This document shows positions 1-11,100 of a stretch of 64,000 bases of DNA, one piece after another (within the stretch, counting starts at the first letter, position 1; each line of letters starts with the position of its first letter). The notes under the pieces were generated by a model. It searched no databases. It saw only the letters and a program-made list of their open reading frames with translations, and had not been told where the DNA came from. The stretch is from Staphylococcus hyicus (lineage in GTDB: Bacteria > Bacillota > Bacilli > Staphylococcales > Staphylococcaceae), in assembly GCF_000816085.1 (NCBI RefSeq), contig NZ_CP008747.1, positions 2,232,001 through 2,296,000 on the forward strand, given 5' to 3'. The position numbers and the translations under genes are program-made.

Positions 1-90
1 TACATTTTCATTCCCATAAATTTCACGACATTTTGCGACAAGTTCTGTTCCAATTTGGCCCAGAGCACCTGTTATAAATATTTTTCTCAT
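1..90 (-). CDS. NAD-dependent epimerase/dehydratase (threonine dehydrogenase-like), N-terminal fragment
   Basis: Only the first 30 codons lie in the window; the rest runs off the left edge. The start [17 protein letters not shown] has the glycine-rich Rossmann motif GALGQIG typical of short-chain epimerases/dehydrogenases. A Shine-Dalgarno AGGGAGA precedes the ATG at 90. The next gene upstream is kbl (glycine C-acetyltransferase), so the known partner activity, oxidation of L-threonine to 2-amino-3-ketobutyrate by the epimerase-like L-threonine dehydrogenase, is the natural guess. That assignment is inferred from context, since the substrate domain is not visible. Confidence 0.75.
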   Translation of the reverse strand, partial: MRKIFITGALGQIGTELVAKCREIYGNENV

Positions 91-170
91 AAACACTCAT
101 TCTCCCTTTTTGTCCTTTAGAGACGGACATAACTCTTTTTCTAGTAGGCATTTTCTAGGTTTACAGGCTC

Positions 171-199
171 ATTATAACACTTAAGCGCTTCCTTGTACA
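171..199 (-). promoter_or_regulatory. Candidate promoter with cre-like palindrome for the epimerase gene
   Basis: On the minus strand, TGTACA (194-199) and TATAAT (171-176) are separated by 17 bases. The spacer holds AAGCGCTT within GGAAGCGCTTAAG, which matches about 10 of 14 bases of the catabolite-responsive element consensus. CcpA control would suit an amino-acid catabolic gene, but the match is imperfect. Confidence 0.4.
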
Positions 200-210
200 T
201 TCTGAGAAAA

Positions 211-246
211 CAAAAAGCAAAGTAATCCAAATGAATTACTTTGCCG
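211..246 (-). terminator. Rho-independent terminator of kbl
   Basis: GCAAAGTAAT (217-226) pairs perfectly with ATTACTTTGC (235-244). On the minus strand the stem is followed by CTTTTTG. It lies just past the kbl stop codon and separates kbl from the downstream epimerase gene. Confidence 0.85.
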
Positions 247-258
247 ACATAATGTTAC

Positions 259-1449
259 CTATTGAATGACGTTAAGTTCTTTACCTACGCGCTCATAGAC
301 TTCTAATGCTTGATCTAACATGTCTTTTGTATGTGCTGCAGTAGGCATATTTCTCACACGACCTGTGCCACGTGGGACAGTTGGGAAGACGATTGATTTT
401 ACGTAAACACCTTCATCCATTAAACGCTTACTAAATTCTTGCGTTTTCTTTTCATCACCTATAATTACTGGTGTGATTGGTGTTTCGGAGTCACCAATGT
501 CGAAACCTAATTTTGATAAACCATCTTTAAGGTATTTCGCATTATCCCATAGTTTATCGTGTAATTCTGTTGACGCCATTAATTTATTTACAGCTTCAGT
601 GATCGCTTTTGTATCTCCAGGTGCTAATGATGTTGAGAATAAGAATGGACGAGATTGTGCTTTTAACCAATCGATTAATTGTTGTGAACCAGCGACATAA
701 CCACCTACAACACCGATTGCTTTTGATAATGTCCCAATTTGAAAATCCACTTTGTCTTGTAAACCAAAGTGTTTCACCGTTCCAGCACCTTTACCCATAA
801 CACCAGAACCATGCGCATCATCAACATAAATCATAATGCCTAATGGCTCACAAATTTCTACAATCTCAGGTAGTTTCGCTACATCCCCATCCATACTGAA
901 GACACCATCAGTAATGTACATCACTTTATTATATTGGCCTGATTCCACAGCTTCCTTCGCTTTTTCACGTAAATCATCCATATCAGAATGTTTTACACGT
1001 ATGATTTTTGCTTTAGATAAACGACATCCATCAATGATAGACGCATGGTTTAATTCATCAGATAAAATTGCGTCATTTTTATTCATAACTGCAGAAATTG
1101 CAGCCATATTACAATTAAAACCAGATTGGTATGCGATGGCTGCTTCGGTACCTTTAAATTTAGCTAATGTTTGCTCGAGTTCATCATGTAAATCTAAAGT
1201 ACCGTTGATTGTACGTACTGCACCGGCACCTACACCGTGTGAGTCAATCGCCTTTTTTGCTGCTGTTTTAAGATCTTCGTTTGTTGCCAATCCTAAGTAG
1301 TTGTTTGAAGACAGGTTAATATATGTTTTCCCGTTGATTTTAATTTCCGGACCATTTGCCCCTTCAATTGAATCAATTTCATTATACAAACCATTATCTT
1401 TGAGGTAGTCAATGTTTTCTTGTAAAAAATCATTTAACTTTTGGACCAT
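259..1449 (-). CDS. kbl: Glycine C-acetyltransferase (2-amino-3-ketobutyrate CoA ligase)
   Basis: The product is a cytosolic pyridoxal-phosphate enzyme of the alpha-oxoamine synthase family that interconverts 2-amino-3-ketobutyrate plus CoA with glycine plus acetyl-CoA, in threonine breakdown. The 396-residue protein shows family marks: [14 protein letters not shown] near residues 71-84, DDAHGSG near 210-216 and the PLP-lysine region GTLSKAIG with Lys243. I start at the ATG at 1449 (MVQKL) because AAGGGG sits 8 bases upstream; the ORF opens 8 codons earlier without a site. The family overlaps with KAPA synthase (BioF), but the neighbouring dehydrogenase favours Kbl. Confidence 0.88.
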   Translation of the reverse strand: MVQKLNDFLQENIDYLKDNGLYNEIDSIEGANGPEIKINGKTYINLSSNNYLGLATNEDLKTAAKKAIDSHGVGAGAVRTINGTLDLHDELEQTLAKFKGTEAAIAYQSGFNCNMAAISAVMNKNDAILSDELNHASIIDGCRLSKAKIIRVKHSDMDDLREKAKEAVESGQYNKVMYITDGVFSMDGDVAKLPEIVEICEPLGIMIYVDDAHGSGVMGKGAGTVKHFGLQDKVDFQIGTLSKAIGVVGGYVAGSQQLIDWLKAQSRPFLFSTSLAPGDTKAITEAVNKLMASTELHDKLWDNAKYLKDGLSKLGFDIGDSETPITPVIIGDEKKTQEFSKRLMDEGVYVKSIVFPTVPRGTGRVRNMPTAAHTKDMLDQALEVYERVGKELNVIQ

Positions 1450-1494
1450 GTTCATTCCCCTTTCAATTTTCAATCACCTTAATAATAACGTATT

Positions 1495-1523
1495 TTGTAC
1501 AAACTTCAAAGCATGTGTATAAT
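1495..1523 (+). promoter_or_regulatory. Promoter of the M20 peptidase gene
   Basis: TTGTAC (1495-1500) and TATAAT (1518-1523) are spaced by 17 bases, 35 bases before the start codon, in the divergent intergenic region with kbl. Confidence 0.75.
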
Positions 1524-1557
1524 ATAAAGATAACGATTTAAAAAGGAGATGATATTG

Positions 1558-2721
1558 ATGGATTGGTTCCAGCTTGCGCGTGAAAAAGAATCGCGGATGA
1601 TAGAAACGCGTCGATATCTTCATCAATACCCAGAAGTATCTTTTTTTGAAAAACATACGCATGACTATATTGTTCAGCGTCTTGAACAACTTGATTTTGA
1701 TATAAATGATCAAGTTGGACAAAATGGGATCATCGCTAAAATCTCCGGTCATCAACATGGCCCTACGATTGCCTTAAGAGCTGATTTTGATGCACTTCCG
1801 ATTGACGATTTAAAAGACGTTCCTTATCGCTCTAAAGTACCTGGCGTCATGCATGCATGTGGTCATGATGGCCATACCGCAACATTACTTACTGTAGCGG
1901 AATTATTACATGAACATCAAACAAAACTTAAAGGTACAGTCGTGCTCATTTTCCAATATGGTGAAGAAGTAACACCTGGTGGTGCTCAGGAAATGATTGC
2001 TGATAATGCGTTAATGGGTGTCGATAAAATTTATGGTAATCATTTGTGGAGTGGCTATCCAACAGGGACGATTCACACTAGACCCGGTCCAATGATGGCG
2101 CAACCAGATGAGTTTAACATTACAATCCATGGTAAAGGTGGTCATGGCGCAAAACCGCATGAAACGATAGATCCTGTCGTCATTCTCGCTGAATTTATAT
2201 TAAGCACTCAAAAAATCGTATCCCGTACTATAGATCCAGTAAAACAAGCCGTGATTTCATTCGGTAAAATTCAAGCCGGTGAAGCAGACAATGTCATTCC
2301 TGATACAGCCATTTGTAGAGGGACTGTCAGAACGTTTGAAACAGAAGTACAGCGACATATTTATCATAAAATGGACAAACTACTTCAGGGCTTAGCTTTG
2401 GCAAATGATATTACGTACGACTTTGATTATATTAAAGGTTATTTGCCTGTTTATAATCACGAAGCTTCTGCACATCTCGTTAAAGAAGCTGCCAACAGCC
2501 TTAATTTTAGATATCATGATGCCGATTTAATGATGGTCGGTGAAGACTTTTCATATTACTTAAAAGCACGTCCAGGCGCTTTTTTCTTCACTGGTTGTGG
2601 CAATCCAGAGAAAAATAGTGAATGGCCACATCATAGCCCGCACTTTGATATCGATGAATCTGCGATGAAATACACTGTCAGTACATTTATGAAAATACTA
2701 GAACTTGAAAACGTTTTATAA
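1558..2721 (+). CDS. M20 family amidohydrolase/metallopeptidase
   Basis: This is a 387-residue member of the M20D family, which hydrolyses N-acyl amino acids (hippurate hydrolase / N-acetyl-diaminopimelate deacetylase group). The di-metal site is visible: DFDALP (76-81), HACGHDGHTA with Cys101, His103 and His106, and the Glu136-Glu137 pair in YGEEVTPGG. A GKGGHGAKPHE segment belongs to the dimerisation/lid domain, and GEDFSYY and HHSPHFDIDE close the active site. GGAG lies 9 bases before the ATG at 1558; an upstream in-frame ATG at 1549 overlaps that site and is less likely. It stands alone, divergent from kbl. The exact substrate cannot be read from sequence. Confidence 0.85.
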   Translation: MDWFQLAREKESRMIETRRYLHQYPEVSFFEKHTHDYIVQRLEQLDFDINDQVGQNGIIAKISGHQHGPTIALRADFDALPIDDLKDVPYRSKVPGVMHACGHDGHTATLLTVAELLHEHQTKLKGTVVLIFQYGEEVTPGGAQEMIADNALMGVDKIYGNHLWSGYPTGTIHTRPGPMMAQPDEFNITIHGKGGHGAKPHETIDPVVILAEFILSTQKIVSRTIDPVKQAVISFGKIQAGEADNVIPDTAICRGTVRTFETEVQRHIYHKMDKLLQGLALANDITYDFDYIKGYLPVYNHEASAHLVKEAANSLNFRYHDADLMMVGEDFSYYLKARPGAFFFTGCGNPEKNSEWPHHSPHFDIDESAMKYTVSTFMKILELENVL

Positions 2722-2761
2722 ATGATACAAAGACATGGGACATCGCAACCTTATTCACCAA

Positions 2762-2810
2762 AAACATCCAACATCATTCATGAGCCCATGAACGATGTTG
2801 GATGTTTTTT
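2762..2810. terminator. Long bidirectional terminator hairpin after the M20 gene
   Basis: AACATCCAACATC and GATGTTGGATGTT form the base, and TTCATG/CATGAA continue the stem to a four-base AGCC loop. A T-run follows on the plus strand and an A-run precedes it, so it could stop transcripts from either side. Confidence 0.85.
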
Positions 2811-3062
2811 AATCTTTATGAATACATTTTGGCATTTTAATGGAAATGATAATGAATTAATATACCTTTTTGATTAATACCTTATCCTAGACGCACAAAG
2901 CTTTAATCCGAAACTGTAAATCTATTTTAACCGCGAGATAACTAAAAAATTATAGTTAATATAAAATAATCGAAGACAGTATTTGACTGGATAACGTATG
3001 TGCTTGTAAGCTTATCGCATCCCTAATTAAGAGTCACCTTTAAAAAGTAACTTAGGATGCAC
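2811..3062. other. Intergenic stretch without recognisable gene
   Basis: This AT-rich stretch lies between the terminators of the M20 gene and tuf. I find no ORF with a ribosome binding site, no RNA gene and no clear repeat in it. Confidence 0.5.
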
Positions 3063-3063
3063 A

Positions 3064-3096
3064 AAAAAAGAGTTGGCATAATGCCAACTCTTTTTA
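3064..3096. terminator. Terminator of tuf (end of the str operon)
   Basis: AAAAAGAGTTGGCAT pairs with ATGCCAACTCTTTTT around a minimal loop. On the minus strand a run of T follows. It lies 23 bases past the tuf stop. Confidence 0.9.
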
Positions 3097-3118
3097 TCTA
3101 TCTCAAAGATAAAAGATA

Positions 3119-4306
3119 TTATTTTTCGATAGCTGTTACAACGCCTGATCCTACAGTACGTCCACCTTCACGGATAGAGAAACGTGTACCGTCTTCGATA
3201 GCGATTGGAGAAATTAACTCAACGTCCATTTCTACGTTATCGCCAGGCATAACCATTTCAGTACCTTCTGGTAAGTGAACAACGCCAGTTACGTCAGTAG
3301 TACGGAAATAGAATTGTGGGCGGTAGTTAGAGAAGAATGGTGTATGACGACCACCTTCGTCTTTAGATAATACGTAAACTTCCGCTTTAAATTTTGTATG
3401 AGGTGTGATTGAACCTGGAGCAGCTAATACTTGTCCACGTTGTACGTCTTCACGTGCAACACCACGTAATAATGCACCGATGTTGTCACCAGCTTCAGCG
3501 TAGTCTAATAACTTACGGAACATTTCAACACCTGTAACAGTTGTTTTAGAAGATTCTTCAGTTAAACCGATGATTTCAACTTCTTCACCAACTTTGATTT
3601 GACCACGTTCAACACGGCCAGTAGCAACTGTACCACGACCTGTGATTGAGAATACGTCCTCAACAGGCATCATGAATGGTTTGTCAGAATCACGTTCTGG
3701 AGTTGGGATGTAGTTATCTACAGCGTCCATTAATTCTAAGATTTTAGCTTCGTAGTCAGCGTCGCCTTCTAAAGCTTTTAATGCTGAACCAGCGATTACA
3801 GGGATGTCATCGCCTGGGAAGTCGTATTCAGATAATAAGTCACGAACTTCCATTTCTACTAATTCTAATAATTCTTCATCGTCAACCATGTCAACTTTGT
3901 TTAAGAATACAACTAATGCTGGTACACCAACGTTACGTGATAAAAGGATGTGCTCACGAGTTTGTGGCATTGGACCGTCAGCAGCAGATACTACTAAGAT
4001 ACCGCCGTCCATTTGAGCAGCACCAGTGATCATGTTTTTAACGTAGTCAGCGTGTCCTGGGCAGTCAACGTGCGCATAGTGACGTTTTTCAGTTTGGTAC
4101 TCGATGTGAGACGTGTTGATTGTGATACCACGTTCTTTTTCTTCTGGAGCGTTGTCAATCATGTCGTATGATTGTGCAACTGAGTCACCGTGCTTCGCTA
4201 ATACTGTAGCGATAGCAGCTGTTAATGTAGTTTTACCATGGTCAACGTGACCGATAGTACCAATATTGGCATGTTCTTTTGAGCGATCGAATTTTTCTTT
4301 AGCCAT
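3119..4306 (-). CDS. tuf: Translation elongation factor Tu
   Basis: EF-Tu carries aminoacyl-tRNA to the ribosome as a GTP complex. The 395-residue protein has the P-loop GHVDHGKT (19-26), DCPGH in switch II, NKVD for guanine recognition, and complete domains 2 and 3 ending in [11 protein letters not shown] use the ATG at 4306 ([16 protein letters not shown]), preceded by GAGGAGAG, rather than the ORF start 7 codons earlier. Compared with the S. aureus protein as I recall it, there is one extra residue in the loop after EIIGL. It is the last gene of the str operon and also has its own promoter. Confidence 0.98.
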   Translation of the reverse strand: MAKEKFDRSKEHANIGTIGHVDHGKTTLTAAIATVLAKHGDSVAQSYDMIDNAPEEKERGITINTSHIEYQTEKRHYAHVDCPGHADYVKNMITGAAQMDGGILVVSAADGPMPQTREHILLSRNVGVPALVVFLNKVDMVDDEELLELVEMEVRDLLSEYDFPGDDIPVIAGSALKALEGDADYEAKILELMDAVDNYIPTPERDSDKPFMMPVEDVFSITGRGTVATGRVERGQIKVGEEVEIIGLTEESSKTTVTGVEMFRKLLDYAEAGDNIGALLRGVAREDVQRGQVLAAPGSITPHTKFKAEVYVLSKDEGGRHTPFFSNYRPQFYFRTTDVTGVVHLPEGTEMVMPGDNVEMDVELISPIAIEDGTRFSIREGGRTVGSGVVTAIEK

Positions 4307-4350
4307 TATGAAATCTCTCCTCTTCAAATTAAGAATTAATATTTTAAATA

Positions 4351-4383
4351 TCTCTCATGAAAGTTACTCACCTTCATGAGATA
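4351..4383 (-). promoter_or_regulatory. Hairpin in the tuf 5' leader
   Basis: TCTCATGAA (4353-4361) pairs with TTCATGAGA (4373-4381) across an 11-base loop, between the tuf promoter and its ribosome binding site. No U-run follows, so it is not a terminator. A stabilising or regulatory leader structure is inferred. Confidence 0.5.
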
Positions 4384-4399
4384 GATAATCTTTATTACC

Positions 4400-4428
4400 T
4401 TTATAAATCATTTTACTGAAAAAATCAA
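4400..4428 (-). promoter_or_regulatory. Internal promoter of tuf
   Basis: On the minus strand TTGATT (4423-4428) and TATAAA (4400-4405) are 17 bases apart, between fusA and tuf. It would allow extra EF-Tu synthesis independent of the operon promoter. Confidence 0.7.
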
Positions 4429-4497
4429 TTTTAAAAGAAGGTAAAGGGTGGATAACGCCACATTGGCCATTATCTCATAGACGGGTTGGGGAATCTA

Positions 4498-6579
4498 TTA
4501 TTCACCTTTGTTCTTTTTAATAATTTCTTCAGAGATTGATTTAGGAACCTCTGCATAATGATCGAAGTACATTGTGTACGTACCGCGACCTTGCGTGTTA
4601 GAGCGTAATGATGTTGCATAACCGAACATTTCTGAAAGTGGTACGTATGCGTTAACAACTTGTGCGTTACCACGTGGTTCCATACCGTCTACACGGCCAC
4701 GACGTGCAGTAACGTCACCCATGATGTCACCCATGTACTCTTCAGGCATTTCGATTGTAACTTTCATCATTGGTTCTAAGATAACTGGGTTACATTTTTT
4801 AGCAGCTTCTTTAAGTGCTAATGATGCAGCAATTTTGAAGGCCATTTCAGATGAATCGACATCATGGTATGAACCGTCAAATAATTTTGCTTTAACATCG
4901 ATTAATGGATATCCAGCTAAGACACCGTTTTCCATTGCGTCTTTAAGACCTTGTTCAACTGATGGAATGTATTCACGAGGAACGACACCACCAACGATAG
5001 CGTTTTCGAATTCGAAACCAGCACCTGTTTCGTTAGGTGTGAATTCGATGTGAACGTCACCGTATTGACCACGACCACCAGATTGACGAGAGAATTTACC
5101 TTGAACAGCAGCTGCTGATTTGAACGTTTCACGGTAAGATACCATTGGCGCACCAACGTTTGCTTCTACGTTAAATTCTTTCTTCATACGGTCAACAATG
5201 ATGTCAAGGTGAAGCTCACCCATACCACCAATGATAACTTGACCAGTTTCTTCATCTGTATGCGCTTTGAATGTTGGGTCTTCTTCTTGAAGTTTCACAA
5301 GCGCTTGAGTCATTTTATCTTGGTCAGCTTTTGATTTAGGTTCTACTGATAAGTGGATAACTGGCTCTGGGAATTCCATTGACTCTAAGATGATGTCATT
5401 TTTCTCTCCACAAAGTGTGTCACCTGTACCAGTGTCTTTAAGACCTACAGCAGCTGCGATATCACCAGAATATACAGAGCTGATTTCTTCACGAGAGTTC
5501 GCGTGCATTTGTAGGATACGACCTACACGTTCACGTTTACCTTTCGTAGAGTTTTTAACATAAGAACCTGAAGTTAATGTACCTGAGTACACACGGAAGA
5601 ATGTTAATTTCCCAACATAAGGGTCAGTCATAACTTTAAACGCTAATGCTGCGAATTCAGCACTGTCGTCCGCTTTCGCGATAACTTCTTCTTCAGGGTT
5701 GTCAGCACGATGACCAACGATTGGCTTAACATCAAGTGGTGATGGTAAGTAATCGATAACGGCATCTAACATTAATTGAACACCTTTGTTCTTGAATGCA
5801 GTACCACATAATACTGGGTAGAATTCAACGTCTGTAGTAGCTTGACGGATAGCGTCTTTAAGCTCATCTACAGTGATTTCTTCTCCACCTAAGTATTTTT
5901 CCATTAAGTCATCGTTTGTTTCAGCTACAGCTTCGATTAATGCTTCACGCGCTTCTTCAGCACGTTCTTGCATATCTTCAGGAATATCAGTTTCCTCAAT
6001 GTCTGTACCTAAGTCATTGTTATATTTGAAGCATTTCATTGTTACTAAGTCAATGATCGCTTGGAATTCATCTTCAGCACCAATTGGTAATTGGATTGGA
6101 GCTGCATTTGCTTGTAAACGGTCATGTAAAGTGCTTACAGCGTAATCGAAGTTTGCACCCATTTTGTCCATTTTGTTTACGAATACGATACGAGGAACGC
6201 CGTATGTTGTCGCTTGACGCCAAACTGTTTCAGTTTGAGGTTCTACACCTGATTGTGCGTCAAGTACTGTTACCGCACCATCAAGTACACGTAATGAACG
6301 TTCAACTTCCACTGTGAAGTCTACGTGTCCAGGTGTGTCGATGATGTTAACACGGTGACCATTCCAAGCAGCTGTTGTAGCAGCTGATGTAATCGTAATA
6401 CCACGGTCTTGCTCTTGCTCCATCCAGTCCATTTGTGAAGCACCTTCATGTGTTTCACCAATTTTATGGATACGTCCAGTGTAATAAAGAATACGTTCAG
6501 TAGTAGTCGTTTTACCAGCATCGATGTGCGCCATGATACCGATATTACGCGTGTTCTTTAAAGAAAAGTCTCTTCCCAT
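4498..6579 (-). CDS. fusA: Translation elongation factor G
   Basis: EF-G is the GTPase that drives translocation and, with RRF, ribosome recycling. The 693-residue protein has the P-loop AHIDAGKTT (17-25), DTPGH (81-85), NKMD (135-138) and intact domains II-V. Fusidic-acid contact residues are mostly the usual ones (Phe88, His457); residue 461 is Ile where I recall Leu in S. aureus. AAGGAGAAAG precedes the ATG at 6579. It lies in the str operon between rpsG and tuf; the 143-base gap to rpsG has no terminator-like hairpin. Confidence 0.98.
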   Translation of the reverse strand: MGRDFSLKNTRNIGIMAHIDAGKTTTTERILYYTGRIHKIGETHEGASQMDWMEQEQDRGITITSAATTAAWNGHRVNIIDTPGHVDFTVEVERSLRVLDGAVTVLDAQSGVEPQTETVWRQATTYGVPRIVFVNKMDKMGANFDYAVSTLHDRLQANAAPIQLPIGAEDEFQAIIDLVTMKCFKYNNDLGTDIEETDIPEDMQERAEEAREALIEAVAETNDDLMEKYLGGEEITVDELKDAIRQATTDVEFYPVLCGTAFKNKGVQLMLDAVIDYLPSPLDVKPIVGHRADNPEEEVIAKADDSAEFAALAFKVMTDPYVGKLTFFRVYSGTLTSGSYVKNSTKGKRERVGRILQMHANSREEISSVYSGDIAAAVGLKDTGTGDTLCGEKNDIILESMEFPEPVIHLSVEPKSKADQDKMTQALVKLQEEDPTFKAHTDEETGQVIIGGMGELHLDIIVDRMKKEFNVEANVGAPMVSYRETFKSAAAVQGKFSRQSGGRGQYGDVHIEFTPNETGAGFEFENAIVGGVVPREYIPSVEQGLKDAMENGVLAGYPLIDVKAKLFDGSYHDVDSSEMAFKIAASLALKEAAKKCNPVILEPMMKVTIEMPEEYMGDIMGDVTARRGRVDGMEPRGNAQVVNAYVPLSEMFGYATSLRSNTQGRGTYTMYFDHYAEVPKSISEEIIKKNKGE

Positions 6580-6722
6580 GGGTATTCTTTCTCCTTCCAG
6601 AATATAGGATTATATGATCAGATATAGCTTTACCCTAAGCAAACGCATGACAAACGTTCAATATGCGATACGCATGTTGATGGTTGCCAATAGCATGTAT
6701 GCTCAGGGAATAGGCGTCTATC

Positions 6723-7193
6723 TTACCAACGGTAGTGAGCGAATGCTTTGTTCGCTTCAGCCATTTTGTGCGTGTCTTCACGTTTCTTAACGGCACCACC
6801 AGTGTTGTTAGCAGCGTCTAAGATTTCGTTAGCTAAACGCTCTTCCATAGTTTTTTCACCACGAAGACGCGCATAGTTTACTAACCAACGTAAACCTAAA
6901 GTAGTACGACGCTCTGGACGAACTTCTACAGGTACTTGGTAGTTAGAACCACCTACACGGCGAGCTTTAACTTCAAGTACTGGCATAATGTTGTTGATTG
7001 CTTCATCGAAAACTTCCATTGCATCGCGACCTGAACGTTCTTGAACTAAGTCGAATGCTGAATAAAGAATACGTTGAGCTGTTCCACGTTTACCATCTAA
7101 CATGATCTTATTGATTAATTTTGTCACTAATTTAGAGTTGTGAATTGGATCTGGTAACACATCTCTTTTAGGTACTGATCCTTTACGAGGCAT
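6723..7193 (-). CDS. rpsG: 30S ribosomal protein S7
   Basis: S7 nucleates assembly of the 30S head and binds 16S rRNA near the E site. The 156-residue sequence starts [16 protein letters not shown] and ends [13 protein letters not shown], which is full length for the family. GGGAGGACTTG precedes the start. It lies between rpsL and fusA in the canonical str order. In other bacteria S7 represses its own operon by binding its mRNA; I do not identify the site here. Confidence 0.98.
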   Translation of the reverse strand: MPRKGSVPKRDVLPDPIHNSKLVTKLINKIMLDGKRGTAQRILYSAFDLVQERSGRDAMEVFDEAINNIMPVLEVKARRVGGSNYQVPVEVRPERRTTLGLRWLVNYARLRGEKTMEERLANEILDAANNTGGAVKKREDTHKMAEANKAFAHYRW

Positions 7194-7274
7194 AATACAA
7201 GTCCTCCCTTCCTATTATAGTATATTTATAATCTATCAGTCATTGTAACCGACGAAATTTACATTAATTTAACC

Positions 7275-7688
7275 TTATTTCTTAGGTTTTTTAGTTCCGT
7301 ATAATGAACGTCCTTGCATACGTCCATCAACACCAGAAGTATCTAACGCACCACGTACGATATGGTAACGCACACCAGGTAAGTCTTTTACACGTCCACC
7401 ACGTACAAGTACAACACTGTGCTCTTGTAAGTTGTGTCCGATACCAGGGATGTATGCGTTGATTTCAATGTTGTTTGATAAACGCACACGTGCATATTTA
7501 CGTAACGCTGAGTTAGGTTTTTTAGGAGTCATAGTACCAACACGTGTACACACACCACGTTTTTGTGGAGAGTTTAACTTCGTGAATTGTTTCTTTTGAC
7601 TGTTGAAACCTCTGTTTAAAGCTGGTGAGTCAGATTTCTTAGTTTTGCTTTGTCTTGGTTTACGTACTAATTGGTTAATAGTAGGCAT
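7275..7688 (-). CDS. rpsL: 30S ribosomal protein S12
   Basis: S12 lies at the decoding centre of the 30S subunit. The 137-residue protein has the conserved [11 protein letters not shown] segment (54-64) with Lys56, and the [13 protein letters not shown] loop with Lys101. Both are the wild-type lysines whose substitution gives streptomycin resistance, so the allele looks sensitive. A GAGGAGGAAAC ribosome binding site precedes the ATG. It is the first universally conserved gene of the str operon, after the small L7Ae-like gene. Confidence 0.98.
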   Translation of the reverse strand: MPTINQLVRKPRQSKTKKSDSPALNRGFNSQKKQFTKLNSPQKRGVCTRVGTMTPKKPNSALRKYARVRLSNNIEINAYIPGIGHNLQEHSVVLVRGGRVKDLPGVRYHIVRGALDTSGVDGRMQGRSLYGTKKPKK

Positions 7689-7786
7689 TTATGTTTCCTC
7701 CTCTCTCGATTTTTAATCCCACACATCCAGGTGGTTCATTTTTAGATTAAATAAAATTTAGTAAGTCCTCATTGTCCTTACTAATC

Positions 7787-8041
7787 TCATTTGAGCAAAG
7801 CAACAACCGTTGCCTTTACATTAATACCAACATGTTCTCCTAAAGCTTTTTGGCTCTCAAAAAACGAAATTGGTACGTTATTTTGATTGGCAAAGCTTAA
7901 CACGCGCGCTAAGAGATGCACATTAACATCTTCGCCGATAATCAATTGTGATACGTTTTGATTTTCCAACGCTTTAAGCGTCTGTTTCAAACCAACAACG
8001 TAGGCTTGTTTGTTTAAGCGTGTGACTTTTTCATTAGACAT
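7787..8041 (-). CDS. rplGB: L7Ae-family ribosomal protein (YbxF/RplGB-like)
   Basis: This is an 84-residue protein of the L7Ae/L30e/S12e RNA-binding fold, related to B. subtilis YbxF, a kink-turn binder that associates with the ribosome. Visible marks are GLKQTLKAL and [21 protein letters not shown] followed by [21 protein letters not shown] start at the ATG at 8041 because GGAGG stands 8 bases upstream; an ATG two codons earlier is too close to that site. It is the first gene after the str promoter and lies between rpoC and rpsL, as in Bacillus. Its cellular role is not settled. Confidence 0.88.
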   Translation of the reverse strand: MSNEKVTRLNKQAYVVGLKQTLKALENQNVSQLIIGEDVNVHLLARVLSFANQNNVPISFFESQKALGEHVGINVKATVVALLK

Positions 8042-8081
8042 TTGCATATCCTCCAAAGTACTGCTTGCATCAACCTTTTCT

Positions 8082-8110
8082 ATATTATCATCTCAATTGT
8101 ATATCGTCAA
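8082..8110 (-). promoter_or_regulatory. Main promoter of the str operon
   Basis: TTGACG (8105-8110), a 17-base spacer and TAATAT (8082-8087) on the minus strand lie 41 bases before the L7Ae-like gene and just after the rpoC terminator. Confidence 0.8.
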
Positions 8111-8134
8111 CATTTTTTCAATGATAAATCAAAA

Positions 8135-8175
8135 AAGTAAAAGGCGCAGCAATGTTTAAATCACTGCACCTTTTA
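8135..8175 (-). terminator. Terminator after rpoC
   Basis: On the minus strand AAAAGGTGCAG pairs with CTGCGCCTTTT (one mismatch) across a loop, then ACTTTTTTGA. It separates rpoBC from the str operon. Confidence 0.8.
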
Positions 8176-8181
8176 GAAATA

Positions 8182-11100
8182 TTATTCCGTCACAATGTGT
8201 TCTTGTGCGTCAATTGTTGATTTTTCTTTTTCGATATCTACTTGGCTGTAACGTTTCATACCTGTACCCGCTGGAATCAGCTTACCGATAATAACGTTTT
8301 CTTTAAGGCCAAGTAAGTCATCACGTTTACCTTTAATCGCAGCGTCAGTAAGTACACGTGTCGTTTCTTGGAAGGATGCTGCAGATAAGAAACTTTCTGT
8401 TTCAAGTGATGCTTTTGTGATACCTAAAAGTACTGGTTTAGCAGTAGCTGGGCGTTTACGTTCTTTAAATGCTTCACGGTTCGCATCTGTAAAGTGGTGA
8501 ATGTCCACTAATGAACCTGGTAATAATTTCGTGTCACCAGCTTCGATAATACGAACTTTACGTAACATTTGACGAACCATAACTTCAACGTGTTTGTCGT
8601 CGATTTCTACCCCTTGCATACGGTAAACTTTTTGAACCTCTTTAAGCAAGTAGGCTTCTGTTGCAGTAAGACCTGCAATTGCTAAGAAATTCTTCGGCTC
8701 GATAGAACCTTCTGTTAATACTTCACCACGTTCAACGGCTTGACCGATTTCAACTTTCAAGCGTGACGTACCAGGTGCAAGGTATGAACGTGTTTCGTTC
8801 TTACCTTTAACCACGATTTCTTGTTGTCTATCTTTACCGATTGTAATGTTATCAATAGTACCTTCAATTTCAGTAATCACGGCTTGACCTTTCGGATTAC
8901 GTGCTTCAAAGATTTCTTGGATACGTGGTAAACCTTGCGTGATATCGCTACCGGCTACCCCACCTGTATGGAATGTACGCATTGTTAACTGTGTACCAGG
9001 TTCACCGATAGATTGTGCAGCGATAGTGCCGACTGCTTCACCCACTTCAACTTTTTCACCAGTTGCTAAGTTTTTACCATAACATTTTTCACATACACCG
9101 TGACGTGTATTACATGTAAATGCTGAACGGATATACATTTCTTCAATGCCCGCATCTGTAATTTCTTTTGCAATGTCTGGTGTAATTAATTCGTCTGGAC
9201 GGATAATAACTTTATCAGTCTCAGGGTGACGAATCGTTTCTTTAGCATAACGACCTTCAATACGCTCGATGAATGGTTCGATCATTTCAGTACCTTCTTT
9301 GATGTCTGAAACGAGTAAACCACGGTCAGTGCCACAGTCTTCTTCACGCACGATAACATCTTGTGCCACGTCAACAAGACGACGAGTAAGGTAACCTGAG
9401 TCCGCTGTTTTAAGGGCTGTATCGGCAAGACCTTTACGCGCACCATGCGTAGAGATAAAGTATTCTAATACTGTTAAACCTTCACGGAATGATGATGTGA
9501 TTGGAAGTTCGATGATTTTACCAGATGGTGCGGCCATTAATCCACGCATACCTGCAAGTTGCGTAAAGTTAGATGCGTTACCACGGGCACCAGAGTCACT
9601 CATCATAAAGATTGGGTTTGTTTTTTCAAGTGATTGCATTAACTCTTCTTGAATTTGGTCTTTTGCATTCGTCCAAATTTCGATAACCGCATTATAGCGC
9701 TCTTCTTCAGTTAATAAACCACGGTTAAATTGTTTTTGTACGCGTTCAACAAGTTTTTCTGATTCATCAAGAATTTCTTTCTTATCTGGTAATACCACGA
9801 TGTCAGCAACACCTACAGTAATACCGGCTTTTGAAGAATACTTAAATCCTAAGTCTTTCATTAAGTCAAGCATCATAGATGTATCTGTAATGCTGAAGCG
9901 ATTGAACACTTCTGCAATGATGTTACCTAAGAATTTTTTGTTGAATGGCGGTACAAGTTCAGTGTTTTCAAAGTATTCCGCCAAACCGCCTTCACCAAGA
10001 TCAGACGCATCAACAAAGTATTTGTCTGGTGTGTTCTTCTCTAAGTTCGTTGCAGTTGGTTCATTGATATATGCAAATGAATCTGGAATGATTTCATTGA
10101 AAATCACTTTACCTACTGACGTCGTTAAGATCTTACGGTTTTGTTCTTCAGTAAATGTAGGATTATTGAATGATGCTGCTTGAACACCAATACGTGTATG
10201 AAGATGTACATAGCCATTTGCATACGCTTTGATCACTTCATTGGCATCGTTAAATAATAAACCTGTATTTACCGCATCTTTACGTTCTAAAGTAAGGTAG
10301 TAGTTACCAAGTACCATATCCTGAGATGGTGTTACAACTGGTTTACCGTCTTTAGGGTTCAAGATGTTTTGCGCCGCAAGCATTAACATACGCGCTTCTG
10401 CTTGTGCTTCTTTTGATAAAGGTACGTGAACGGCCATTTGGTCACCGTCAAAGTCCGCGTTGTAAGCTGTTGTTACAAGTGGATGTAGACGGATTGCGCG
10501 TCCTTCAACAAGCGTTGGTTCGAACGCTTGGATACCTAATCTGTGAAGTGTAGGGGCACGGTTAAGCAGTACTGGGTGTTCAGTGATAACATCTTCTAAA
10601 ACGTCCCAAACTTCATCTTCCGTACGTTCAATTTTTGTTTTCGCATTTTTAATGTTTGTAGCGATTTCACGTTGAACTAATTCTTTCATTACGAAAGGTT
10701 TGAATAATTCTAACGCCATTTCTTTCGGTAAACCACATTGGTACATTTTTAAGTTTGGACCTACTGCGATAACCGAACGACCAGAATAGTCAACACGTTT
10801 ACCAAGTAAGTTTTGACGGAAACGACCTTGTTTACCTTTTAACATATGTGAGAGTGATTTTAATGGACGGTTACCAGGACCTGTAACAGGACGACCACGG
10901 CGACCGTTATCGATTAATGCATCGACAGCTTCTTGTAACATACGTTTTTCGTTTTGAACGATGATGCCAGGTGCACCAAGATCTAATAAACGTTTTAAAC
11001 GATTGTTACGGTTAATGACACGACGATATAAATCGTTTAAATCACTTGTCGCAAAACGTCCACCATCTAATTGCACCATTGGACGAATTTCTGGTGGAAT

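Noticed and set aside
1474..1758. 94-codon minus-strand ORF over the start of the M20 gene
   Set aside because: It is antisense to a clear metallopeptidase, with no ribosome binding site or recognisable protein.
2840..2870. Fur-box-like GATAATGA stretch after the M20 gene
   Set aside because: Only one half of the 19-base palindrome matches and no iron-related gene is adjacent.
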